This document shows, one piece after another, positions 55,301 to 64,000 of a stretch of DNA of 64,000 nt (positions within the stretch are counted from its first letter, which is position 1; the number at the start of each line of letters is the position of its first letter). The DNA is taken from NCBI GenBank assembly GCA_022414725.1, contig CM039464.1, forward strand, positions 3,798,347-3,862,346, in the 5' to 3' direction. The stretch comes from Microglena sp. YARC. Its lineage: Eukaryota > Chlorophyta > Chlorophyceae > Chlamydomonadales > Chlamydomonadaceae. The notes under the pieces were generated by a model. The model did not search any database, was not told the DNA's origin, and saw nothing but the letters and a program-made list of their open reading frames with translations. Position numbers and translations under genes: made by a program.

Positions 55301-58300
55301 CGTGACCCCGGTCACTGCACTTGCACCCTTGGCCCCAGCAGCAGCTGGTTGGGCTGGGTCAGGTCCTGCTGGAGCTGAAATGTTTGACTGGTGGGTCTGG
55401 AGGGGGGGTGGGGGGGCATTGTGTGTGTATGTTTGAGTATGTGTGTGTGTGTGTGTGTTTTAGGGAGGTAGAGTGTGAATGCAAGGGAGGCAAGCTGTCA
55501 CTGCACTTGCACCCTTGGCCCCAGCAGCAGCTGGTTGGGCTGGGTCAGGTCCTGCTGTAGCTGAAATATTTGACTGGTGGCCTGGTGGGCCTGGGGGGGG
55601 GGGGGGGGGGGGTCATAGTGTGTGTATGTGTGTGTGCCTGAGGGTGTGCGCGTGTTATAGTGTGTGTAGGTGTGCTTGTGGTGTGTGTAAGCGGAGTGTG
55701 TATTTGTGGTATGTGTTGTGGCGGGGTGTTTGTTCGTGGTATGTGTTTGCGGAATGTGTGTGTGGTGGTGTGTGTGGTGGCTGTATGCGTGGTGGTGATG
55801 TGTGCATGTGTGTGGTGGTGGTGGTGGCGTGTGCATGTGTGTGGTGGTGGTGTGTGTGTGTGGTGGTGTGCAGTATTTGTGTGGTGGTGATGGTGAGTGT
55901 ATGTGTGTGGTGGTGTGTGTGGTGATGTGTGTGTATGTGTGTAGTGTGTATGTGTGTGTGGTGGTGTGTGGTATTTGTGTGGTGGTGATGGTGAGTGTAT
56001 GTGTGTGGTGGTGTGTGTGGTGATGTGTGTGTATGTGTGTAGTGTGTAAGTGTGTGTGGTGGTGTGTGGTATTTGTGTGGTGGTGATGGTAGGTGTATGT
56101 GTGTGGTGTTGTGTGTGGTGGTGTATATGGTGTTGTGTGTAGTGTGTATGTGTGTGTGGTGGTGTGTGGTATTTGTGTGGTGGTGATGGTGAGTGTATGT
56201 GTGTGGTGGTGATGTGTGGTGGTGTATATGGTGATGTGTGTGGTGTGTGTGGTGGTGATGGTGTGTGTGTGGGTGGGGGTGGGGGGGGGTACCTGAAGTG
56301 GTTATACCTTCTTGCTACCTCCAGCCGCAGAAGTCCCAGATTATGTGTGTGTGTGGTTGTGTGTGGTATGTGTGTGGTGGTATTGGTGATGGTGTGTGTA
56401 TGTGGTGGTGTGTGTGGTGGTGTGTGTGTATGTGGTGGTGCGTGTGGTATGAGTGTGGTGGTGATGGCGTGTGTGTGGTGGTAGTGATGGTGTGTGTGTA
56501 TGTATGTGTGTGGTGGTAGTGGTGGTGGTGGTGGTGTGTGTGGGGGGGTGGTGTGTGTGTATGTGGTGGTGCGTGTGGTATGAGTGTGGTGGTGATGGTG
56601 TGTGTGTGGTGGTAGTGATGGTGTGTGTATGTATGTGTGGTGGTAGTGGTGGTGGTGGTGGTACGTGTGTGTGGGGGGTGGGGTGGGGTGGGGTGGAGGT
56701 ACCTGAAGTGGTTTGACCATCTTGCTCCCTCCAGCTGTAGAAGGCCCAGCAGCGGAGGAGCTAGTGTTCTCTGTAGCAGCGTTCTGTGCTGCAAGCTTTG
56801 AAGCCGCGCCACCTGCCAGTGCGCTAGCAGTGCTGTTGGTTGTAGTTGCTGTTGCAGTGGCCTGGTGCAAGCCATGCTTTGAAGCCACGCCAACTGCTGT
56901 AGGGTTGGCAGTGCTGTTGGCCATAGCTGTTGCAGTGGCTGCGGCCTTGGACGTGGCTGCAGCAGCCTCCTGCTGCTGCCTTGCAGCGGCCGCTATACGT
57001 AGCCGCTCCTCTCGCTGCTTCGCTTTCAACTCCTGCACCATGGGAGAGAGTGAGCTCAATCTTCAGCATGCAGGATGCATACAGGATCAATCTTCAGCAT
57101 ACAGGATGCATATAATTGTGTTGGTGTGGCAGACAACAAGATACCCCTGGCTGAGTAACATTTAGTTTAGTGACGTCTTTCCATCCGTGCAGCCGCCGCT
57201 ATACGTAGCCGCTCCTCTCGCTGCTTCGCTTTCAACTCCTGCATCATGGGAGTGTGTGAGCTCGCTCTTCAGCATTATATTGCATTATCCGGTTAAATAC
57301 ATTTTTATATTTAAAATTCTTCAGCATTTATATAGCAGTCAAATGCTGAAGAATTTTAAAAATGATTTAAATGCATTAAAATCTTCAGCATTTAACCATT
57401 TAAATGCATTTTCAGCTTTAAGCAGTATATATATAATTGTGTTGGTGTGGCGGACAACAATATACCCCTGACTGAGTTGCATTAGTTTATTGACGTCTTT
57501 CTATCCGTGCAGCCGCCGCTAAACATAGCCGCTCCTCTCGCTGCTTCGCTTTCAACTCCTGCATCACATGTTGACCAGTTTATGCATCATAACATATTGA
57601 CCAGTTTAGGTTACATCACATCCATGTTTCCATCCAACCATGTGTCCATCCATCCACCCATCCAGGTTCCTATCCACCCGCCTACCGATCCATGTTTCCA
57701 TCCAACCACATATACCCATCCATCCATGTTCCCATCCACCCATCCATGTTTCCATCCACCCACCTACACATCCACCCATCCAGGTTCCTATCCACCCGCC
57801 TACCGATCCATGTTTCCATCCAACCACATATACCCGTTCATCCATGTTCCCATCCACCCATCCATGTTTCCATCCACCCACCTACACATCCACCCATACA
57901 GGTTCCTATCCACCCACCTACTCATCCATGTTTCCGTCCACGCACATACCTATCCATTCATGTTTCCATCCACCCACATACCCATCCAACCATGTTTCCA
58001 TCCACACACATACCAATTAATCCATGTTTCCACCCAACCACCCATCCAGGTTCCTATCCACCTACCTACCCATCCATGTTTCCATCCACTCACATACCTA
58101 TTAATTCATGTTTCCACCCAACCACCCATCCAGGTTCCTATCCACCTACCTACCCATCCATGTTTCCATCCACTCACATACCTATTAATTCATGTTTCCA
58201 CCCAACCACCCATCCAGGTTCCTATCCACCTACCTACCCATCCATGTTTCCATCCACTCACATACCTATTAATCCATGTTTCCACCCAACCATCAACCCA

Positions 58301-61300
58301 GGTTCCTTTCTACCCGTCTCCGTACCCCACCCAACCATCCAACCATACCCACTCCCTAGGCACCTACTCCACAGTACACACTCCCTAGGTACCCACTCCC
58401 CAGTACATACTCCCTAGGTACCTGCTCAGATTTATTGCGCTCCTCCTCCTCCTCCTCTTAACCCACATACCCACCCAGGTCCCTTTCCACCCCCGCCTAC
58501 CTACCCCATCCATCCATCCACCTACCCCCACCATTTTCCACCCAACCATGCCCACTCCCTAGGTACCTGCTCAGCTTTCTTGCGTTCCTCCTCCCCCTTT
58601 CTTCTCAATTCTGCCCTCTCCACTCGATCCTCCGCCTACTTACCTACCTATCCACGCACCTACCCATCCATCCACCCACCTGCTCATCCGTCCACCCAAC
58701 CATACCCACTCCCTAGGTACCTGCTCAGCTTTCTTGCGTTCCTCCTCCTCCTTTCTTCTCAACTCTGCCCTCTACACTGGATTCTCCGCCTACCCACCTG
58801 CCCATCCACGCACCTACCCATCCATCCACCCACCTGCCCATCCGTCCACCTACCCATCCACCCTCCCACCTGCCCATCCACGCACCTACCCATCCATCCA
58901 CCCACCTGCCTATCCGTCCACCTACCCATCCATCCACCCACCTGCCCATCCACGCACCTACCCATCCATCCACCCACCTGCCCATCCACGCACCTACCCA
59001 TCCATCCACCCACCTGCCCATCCGTCCACCTACCCATCCATCCACCCACCTGCCCATCCACCCACCTGCCCATCCACGCACCTACCCATCCATCCACCCA
59101 CCTACCCATCCATCCACCCACCTGCCCATCCACGCACCTACCCATCCATCCACCCACCTGCCCATCCGTCCACCTACCCATCCATCCACCCACCTGCCCA
59201 TCCACGCACCTACCCATCCATCCACCCACCTGCCCATCCACGCACCTTCCCATCCATCCACCCACCTGCCCATCCGTCCACCTACCCATCCATCCACCCA
59301 CCTGCCCATCCACGCACCTACCCATCCATCCACCCACCTGCCCATCCGTCCACCTACCCATCCATCCACCCACCTGCCCATCCGTCCACCCAACCACACC
59401 CACTCCCTAGGTACCTGCTCAGTTTTCTTGCTCTCCTCCTCCTCCTTTCTTCTCAACTTTGCCCTCTGCCCCCTCCATATTTCCACCCAACCATGCACAC
59501 TCTCTAGGTACCCACTCCCCAGTCCACACTCCCTAGGTACCTGCTCAGTTTTCTTGCGCTCCTCCTCCTCCTTTCTTCTCAACTCTGCCCTCTTCACTCT
59601 ATCTTCTGCTGTAGCTTTGGTAACACCAAGTGCTGGCCTGTAGGATGGCGGTGTGGGATTTGTGGTGGCGGTTTGGGTTTGGTGGTGTGTGTGTGTGTGT
59701 AGGGTGGTGGTGTGGGATTTTTTTGGTTTGAGATATGTGGTGTGTTTGTACTTCGGAATTGTGGCGGTGTGGGATTTATGGTGGTTTGGGATATGTGGTG
59801 TGTTTGTATTTCGGAATTGTGGCGGTTTGGGACTTGTGGTGATTAGGGATTTGTGGTGTGTGTGTACTTGTGGAAGTGTGGCGGTTTGGGATTTGTCTCT
59901 TCACTCTGTCTTCCGCAGTTGCTCTGGTTACACCCTCTGCTGGCCTGCACAGTGGTGGTGTGGGATTTGTGGTGGCGGTGTGGGTTTTGTGGTGTGTGTG
60001 TGTAGGGTGGTGGTGTGGGATTTTTTGGGTTTGGGATATGTGGTGTGTTTGTACTTCGGAATTGTGGCGGTGTGGGATTTATGGTGGTTTGGGATATGTG
60101 GTGTGTTTGTACTTCGGAATTGTGGCGGTTTGGGACTTGTGGTGATTAGGGATTTGTGGTGTGTGTGTACTTGTGGAATTGTCTCTTCACTCTACCTTCC
60201 GCAGTTGCTCTGGATACACCCTCTGCTGGCCTGCACAGTGGTGGTGTGGGATTTGTGGTGGCGGTGTGGGTTTTGTGGTGGCAGTGTGGGATTTGTGACG
60301 GTTTGGGATGTGTGGTGTGTGTGTACTTGTGGAATTGTGGTGGTTAGGAATTTGTGGTGGTGTGTGTGCGTATTTCGGAACCGTAGCGGTTTGGGATATG
60401 TGGTGTGTGTGTACTTGGGAATTATGGCGGTTGGGGTATGTGGTGGTGGGTGTGTCTTTAGGAATTGTGCCGGTGTGGGATACGTGGTATGTGTGTGTAC
60501 TAATGGAATTGTGACGGCTTGGAATATGTGGTGGGTGCGTGTGTACTTCGGAATTGTGACGGCTTGGAATATGTGGTGGGTGCGTACTTCGGAATTGTGA
60601 CGGCTTGGAATATGTGGTGGGTGCGTACTTCGGAATTGTGACGGCTTGGAATACGTGGTGTGTGTGTGTACTTCGGAATTGTGACGGCTTGGAATATGTG
60701 GTGGGTGCGTACTTCGGAATTGTGACGGCTTGGAATACGTGGTGTGTGTGTGTACTTCGGAATTGTGACGGCTTGGAATATGTGGTGGGCGCGTACTTCG
60801 GAATTGTGACGGCTTGGAATATGTGGTGGGTGCGTACTTCGGAATTGTGACGGCTTGGAATATGTGGTGTGTGTGTGATTCGGAATTGTGACGGCTTGGA
60901 ATATGTGGTGGGTGCGTACTTCGGAATTGTGACGGCTTGGAATATGTGGTGGGTGCGTACTTCGTAATTGTGACGGCTTGGAATACGTGGTGTGTGTGTG
61001 TACTTCGGAATTGTGACGGCTTGGAATATGTGGTGGGTGCGTACTTCGGAATTGTGACGGCTTGGAATATGTGGTGGGTGCGTACTTCTGAATTGTGGTG
61101 GTTTGGGATATGTGTTGGTGCGTGTGTACTTCGGAACTGTAGCGGTTACCAGCACCCGTCAACAACGCATGAACCATTCCAACAAATTCCATGTACCTGC
61201 TATCTGCAGCAGTAGCCCCCGTCTTCTCCTTGGCCCATACCTTCACACACTAAAATGCACATAGCCACATGCGAACCAGCTCCCACCAACCATGCTAGCG

Positions 61301-63528
61301 CACACCCTTCAAATTCCGTTTACCTGCGGTCAGCAGCAGTAGCCCCCGTCCCCTCCTTGGCCCATACCTTCTCACACTAAAATGCACATAGCCACATACA
61401 AACCAGCACCCACCTACCATTCCATTTACCTGCTGCCAACAGCACCAGTCTTCTTCGTTTCGATAGTGCGTCACTTCACACACTAAAATGCACATGGCCA
61501 CATACAAACCAGCACCCACCAACCATTCCATTTACCTGCTGCCAACAGCATCAGTCTTCTTCGTTTCGATAGTCCGTCACTTCACACACTAAAATGCACA
61601 TGGCCACATACAAAGCAGCACCCATTCCATTTACCATTCCATTTAACTGCTGCCAGCAGCTTCCTTCGTCTCATCAGCCCATAACTTCACACACTCACTT
61701 GCACATAGCCACATACTAACCAGCACCCACCAACCACTCAGCACTCACCCACCAACCATTCCGTTTACCTGCTGCCAGCAGCTTCCTTCATCTCATTAGC
61801 CCATAACTTCACACACTCACTTGCACATAGCCACATACAAACCAGCACCCACCAACCACTCAGCACTCACCCACCAACCATTCCATTTACCTGCTGCCAG
61901 CAGCTGCCTTCGTCTCATTAGCCCATAACTTCACACACTCAATCGCACATAGCCACATACAAACCAGCTCCTACCCATCAAATTCCTTTTAACTGCTGCC
62001 AGCAGTAGCCTTCTTCATCACCTTGGCCCATAACTTGACACACTCACTTGCACATAGCCACATACAAACCAGCACCCATCAACCACCCACCAACCATTCC
62101 CTTTGCCAGCTGTCAGCAGTAGCCTTCTTAGTCTCATTAGCCCATAACTTCACACACTAAAATGCACACAGCCACATACAAACCAGCACCCACCAACCAC
62201 TCAGCACTCACCCACCAACCATTCCATTTACCTGCTGCCAGCAGCTGCCTTCGTCTCATTAGCCCATAACTTCACACACTCAATCGCACATAGCCACATA
62301 CAAACCAGCTCCTACCCATCAAATTCCTTTTAACTGCTGCCAGCAGTAGCCTTCTTCATCACCTTGGCCCATAACTTGACACACTCACTTGCACATAGCC
62401 ACATACTAACCAGCACCCATCAACCACCCACCAACCATTCCCTTTGCCAGCTGTCAGCAGTAGCCTTCTTAGTCTCATTAGCCCATAACTTCACACACTA
62501 AAATGCACACAGCCAACCTGCTGCAAACAGTAGCCTTCTTCGTCCTGTTGGCCCGTAACTTGACACACTCAAATGCACATAGCCACATGCAAACCAGCAC
62601 CCATCAACCACCCACCAACCATTACATTTGCCAGCAGTAGCCTTCTTAGTCTCATTAGCCCATCACTTCGCACACTAACATGCACACAGCCAACCTGCTG
62701 CCAACAGTAGCCTTCTTCGTCCTGTTGGCCCGTAACTTGACACACTCAAATGCACCTAGCCACATACAAACCAGCACCCATCAACCACCCACCAACTGCC
62801 CCATTTACCTCTTTGTCTCGTTGGCCCCCGGCTCGCCCTGAATCATTTGTTGGAAGGCTGCGGCCATTTTGCGAGCTCAATTGCACCTAGTCACATACAA
62901 ACCAGCACTCATCACCCACCAAACAACTGTCCCATTTACCTGCTGCCAGCAGTTGCCTTCTTTGTCTCGTTGGCCCCCGGCTCGCCCTGAATCATTTGTT
63001 GGAAGGCTGCGGCCATTTTGCGAACTCAATTGCACCTAGTCACATACAAACCAGCACTCATCACCCACCAAACAACTGTCCCATTTACCTGCTGCCAGCA
63101 GTTGCCTTCTTTGTCTCGTTGGCCCCCGGCTCGCTCTGAATCATTTGTTGGAAGGCTGCGGCCATTTGGCGAAGTCAATTGCACCTAGCCACATACAAAC
63201 TTGCACTCATCAACCACCCACCAACTGTCCCATTTACCTGCTGCCAGCAGCTGACCTCTTTGTCTCGTTGGCCCCCGGCTCGCCCTGAATCATTTGTTGG
63301 AAGGCCGCGGCCATTTGGCGAACTCAATCGCACCTAGCCACATACAAACTTGCACTCATCAACCACCAAACAACTGTCCCATTTACCTGCTGCCAGCAGC
63401 TGCCCTCTTTGTCTCGTTGGCCCCCGGCTCGCCCTGAATCATTTGTTGGAAAGCTGCAGCCATTTGGCGAACGTTGCTCTTTGGAGGCACGGGGAGTGCA
63501 TCACTAGCAGCAGCGGAAGAAGAAGCAC
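49210..63528 (-). CDS. INCENP: inner centromere protein INCENP, C-terminal eight exons
   Basis: INCENP is the scaffold of the chromosomal passenger complex and activates Aurora kinase. Exons: 63528-63387, 59637-59541, 57032-56703, 55396-55223, 53234-53101, 52569-52497, 51796-51698, 49353-49210; every join is in phase. In order: a Ser/Ala-rich part, a highly charged helix ([18 protein letters not shown], then [12 protein letters not shown]) typical of the INCENP single alpha helix, Ala/Thr-rich low complexity, then the IN-box: [41 protein letters not shown], and a C-tail with KRGSSGNW (the Aurora-phosphorylated TSS position, here GSS) and [15 protein letters not shown] as in plants. The N-terminal half lies past the right edge. 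TGTAA at 49184-49180 follows the stop by 26 nt. Confidence 0.88.
49976..50033. repeat. TATAGTACAG microsatellite
   Basis: AGTATAGTACAGT units in INCENP intron 7; a purer TATAG pentamer tract is at 51370-51455. Confidence 0.9.
50034..50270 (-). mobile_element. dispersed 230-bp repeat, copy 2 (possible SINE)
   Basis: Same family as 41803-42040: GGCCATCAAAACGTATGTGG, TTAATCGTCTCCGACTTGGT, poly-G, then TTTCTTCACAACTTCTTCGT. It lies in INCENP intron 7. Confidence 0.55.
50437..50748 (+). CDS. zinc-finger-like ORF in an INCENP intron
   Basis: 103 codons on the opposite strand to INCENP. The N-terminus is a Lys/Ala/Glu-rich series ([20 protein letters not shown]). Next comes [13 protein letters not shown], with an H-x5-C pair at HQASKQC, so a C2HC finger of BED/U1 style is possible. 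The C-terminus is [23 protein letters not shown]-like fingers are common in DNA transposons, so it may be a fragment of one. Not proven to be expressed. Confidence 0.35.
   Translation: MKRKVKVKARAEAEARAEVEARAAQAKSPTTRAEAPSAPEPLTTTCNICNAVVQCPPSNKASLKSHQASKQCMAAKASKSGISPLSKFFKPLSGVPPNLLSHC
50800..51365. other. intron sequence without recognised features
   Basis: Part of INCENP intron 7. Only G-rich tracts (51085-51140, poly-G at 51281-51304). Confidence 0.5.
51698..51796 (-). CDS. INCENP: INCENP exon vii (IN-box core)
   Basis: Acceptor CTGTCACAG, donor GTGTGT; 33 codons: [20 protein letters not shown] and [13 protein letters not shown], matching the Aurora-binding segment of INCENP/Sli15. Donor-edge decoys at 51465-51520 and 51583-51640; an acceptor-edge decoy at about 51850-51915. 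Confidence 0.9.
52195..52400. mobile_element. right-arm copy of the foldback element
   Basis: Shares GGCGGATAGTGTTG, GGAACGGCAGGTGGCA and CGCACAGACGGACAACGGGT with 43005-43200. The left arm is missing. Confidence 0.6.
52497..52569 (-). CDS. INCENP: INCENP exon vi (IN-box start)
   Basis: Acceptor ATGCACAG, donor GTGAGT; completes Arg, then [20 protein letters not shown] and WAFH. The acidic stretch plus PIP(D/S/T)WA is diagnostic of INCENP. Acceptor-edge decoys at about 52690-52745 and 52805-52830. Confidence 0.9.
52838..52917 (-). mobile_element. tRNA-SINE 3' fragment
   Basis: Matches 9508-9592: on the minus strand it has CATGGTGACTTTCACCAGCT and ends TCCAGGCGTTATC. It interrupts the donor-edge decoy of INCENP exon v. 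Confidence 0.55.
53101..53234 (-). CDS. INCENP: INCENP exon v
   Basis: Acceptor CCATGCAG, donor GTGTGC; 134 nt, phase 0 in and 2 out. [20 protein letters not shown] then [11 protein letters not shown] and [12 protein letters not shown]. The NYDISPYR motif opens the INCENP IN-box region. Acceptor-edge decoys at about 53435-53475, 53675-53710 and 53830-53870; a donor-edge decoy at 52925-53010. Confidence 0.88.
53920..55222 (-). repeat. tandem array of INCENP exon iv donor edge
   Basis: About ten units of 120-135 bp. Minus-strand order: GGGGCTACTGCACTGGCACA, encoding LAQQ-LAAK, a CAG-rich stretch, CCAGCAGAAGTG|GTGAGT, then TTTGAATTTTGAA intron. Three units at 54920-55220 are almost identical at about 131-134 bp. 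Donor sequence is retained in most units. Confidence 0.88.
55223..55396 (-). CDS. INCENP: INCENP exon iv
   Basis: Acceptor CCCCCCCTCCAG (55396 start; an alternative AG gives 55387, same frame), donor [26 protein letters not shown] followed by [20 protein letters not shown] and TPAEV. Starting at the nearer TTTCAG instead would break the phase with exon iii. A decoy of the acceptor side is at 55497-55600; about ten decoys of the donor side are at 53920-55222. Confidence 0.78.
55400..56700. repeat. GTGT/GTGGTG microsatellites with embedded exon edges
   Basis: INCENP intron 3. Mostly GTGTGTATGTGTGTGGTGGTG units. It embeds an exon iv acceptor-edge decoy (55497-55600) and an exon iii donor-edge decoy (56290-56345). 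Confidence 0.85.
56703..57032 (-). CDS. INCENP: INCENP exon iii
   Basis: Acceptor GGTGCAG, donor GTACCT; 110 codons, phase 0 both sides. Starts [20 protein letters not shown] and continues Ala/Thr/Ser-rich to [11 protein letters not shown]. The acceptor edge (first 55 nt) is copied at 57185-57245 and 57510-57565; the donor edge is copied at 56290-56345 and, out of place, at 63620-63676. Confidence 0.84.
57130..57570 (-). repeat. two copies of INCENP exon iii acceptor edge
   Basis: At 57185-57245 and 57510-57565 the minus strand reads GATGCAG|GAGTTGAAAGCG and continues through 50 nt of exon iii to GCGGCTGCA. ATTCTTCAGCATTTA repeats lie between them. Confidence 0.85.
57580..59400. repeat. CATCCACC microsatellite/minisatellite
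   Basis: ATCCACCCACCTGCCCATCC units, with 85-90-bp higher-order units at 58000-58290. It is interrupted by the exon ii donor-edge decoys at 58421, 58565 and 58720. In INCENP intron 2. Confidence 0.88.
59541..59637 (-). CDS. INCENP: INCENP exon ii (charged helix)
   Basis: Acceptor CCTACAG, donor GTACCT; 97 nt completing an Arg codon then [20 protein letters not shown] and [12 protein letters not shown]. Decoys of the acceptor edge lie at about 59905-59955 and 60180-60240; decoys of the donor edge lie at about 59405-59470, 58720-58790, 58565-58640 and 58421-58465. Confidence 0.84.
59641..61135. repeat. TGGTGTGGGATTTG and 41-bp minisatellites
   Basis: INCENP intron 1. 59641-60480 has GTGGCGGTTTGGGATTTGTG units with two acceptor-edge decoys of exon ii. 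60490-61130 has about fifteen 41-45-bp units (GTGACGGCTTGGAATATGTG core). Confidence 0.87.
61190..63386 (-). repeat. long tandem array of INCENP exon i donor edge
   Basis: Close to twenty units. The four nearest the exon (62800-63386) carry about 80 nt of coding sequence ([13 protein letters not shown]) and GCTGGCAGCAG|GTAAAT. Farther ones keep 40 nt or less and the CACATAGCCACATACAAACC spacer (plus strand). Some units are nearly identical in pairs (for example around 61860-62100 and 62210-62460), suggesting block duplications. Confidence 0.88.
63387..63528 (-). CDS. INCENP: INCENP exon i (first in window)
   Basis: Acceptor TTCCAAAG, donor GTAAAT; 142 nt, phase 1 in and 2 out. Encodes [20 protein letters not shown], then [20 protein letters not shown] and RAAAGS. 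Both edges are copied outward: the 5' edge at about 63740-63820 and 63930-63955, the 3' edge in a long array down to 61190. Confidence 0.8.
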
Positions 63529-63595
63529 CTTTGGAATAAAGTGTGTGTGTGTGTGTGGTGATGTGGGTGGGTGGGTGGTGGTGGGTGTGTAGGGG

Positions 63596-63990
63596 GTTGG
63601 GTTGGGTTGGGTTGGGTTGGGGGTACCTGAAGTGGTTCGACCTTCTTGCTACCTCCTGCTGCAGAAGTCCCAGTGTATGTGTGTGTGTATGTGGTGTGTG
63701 TGTGTATGTGAGGTGATGGTGTGTGTGGGTGTGGTGCTATTTGGCGAACGTTGCTCTTTGGAGGCACGGAGAGTGCATCAGTAGCAGCAGCGGAAGAAGA
63801 AGCACCTTCGGAATAAAAAAAGGCGTTGGTCAAGGGAAAAGCAACTTGCGGTTGTTTCTGTTTGTGTTCACTGTGTGATTACATCAGCGGGTAAACCGGG
63901 TTAGCCCAGGCTTAACCCTAAACCCAACTAGCAGCAGCAGCGGAAGAAGAAGCACCTGTAGGAAAGGAAAGGAACCATGTATAATGTGTC
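63596..63990 (-). repeat. upstream copies of exon i edge with a stray exon iii edge
   Basis: 63740-63820 and 63930-63955 copy the acceptor side of exon i (GCTTCTTCTTCCGCTGCTGC). Between them and the real exon, 63620-63676 carries a donor-edge copy of exon iii (AGGSKKVEPLQ|GTACCC). Confidence 0.75.
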
Positions 63991-64000
63991 AATGTAGGGA

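Noticed and set aside
55310..55374. Starting INCENP exon iv at the TTTCAG nearest the conserved block
   Set aside because: It gives the wrong phase after exon iii; an upstream CTCCAG with a C-tract keeps the frame.
58580..59507. Pro/Ser/His open frame of about 270 codons
   Set aside because: CATCCACC repeat; the coding part of this region is the minus-strand INCENP exon ii and its decoys.

Overview
The window is nuclear DNA of a plastid-bearing eukaryote, most likely a green alga. It is gene-poor, intron-rich and dominated by tandem repeats. The evidence is a nuclear-type gene for a plastid ribosomal protein (bL35) with a transit peptide, GT-AG introns with pyrimidine tracts, TGTAA motifs just after three stop codons (the polyadenylation signal usual in chlorophytes), and a plant/algal-type ceramide glucosyltransferase. 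A repeat-rich prasinophyte is my guess for the lineage, but nothing in the sequence fixes it. Most long open frames here are translations of microsatellites (His/Pro, Gly/Trp, Cys/Val or Tyr/Trp-rich) and are not genes.

Four genes can be assembled exon by exon. (1) Minus strand, 14153 down to 4124 and continuing off the left edge: ceramide glucosyltransferase (GT21), first four exons. (2) Plus strand, 17374-21557: complete four-exon plastid ribosomal protein bL35, divergent from gene 1. (3) Plus strand, about 41479-46971: the 3' exons of an unidentified multi-pass membrane protein. (4) Minus strand, from beyond the right edge to 49210: the C-terminal eight exons of the inner centromere protein INCENP, including its charged helix, IN-box and C-terminal tail. 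The four products have unrelated jobs (sphingolipid glycosylation, plastid translation, an unknown membrane role, chromosome segregation), so no operon-like logic is expected.

The most striking property is how the introns are built. At most exon-intron boundaries the intron side carries a tandem array whose unit contains the splice junction itself: the last 20-110 nt of the exon plus its donor, or the acceptor plus the first 6-50 nt of the exon. The copy joined to the full exon is always outermost: first donor, last acceptor. All four genes show this, with up to about 20 copies per junction, and the 3' end of INCENP with its TGTAA motif is copied the same way. I read this as intron growth by neutral tandem duplication across splice junctions, leaving long ladders of decoy splice sites. 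In one place (exon 4 of the glucosyltransferase) the exon-joined acceptor has lost its AG while the decoys keep it.

The rest is mobile and simple DNA. There are two hAT-like MITE families with 8-bp target duplications (one nested in the other), a tRNA-derived SINE family with six copies, a second dispersed pair, several foldback elements, a noisy 8.5-kb array of 21/42-bp units ending at a 1000-N gap, and many G/C homopolymers. The stretch 22150-27000 is free of tandem repeats and holds moderate open frames I could not identify.
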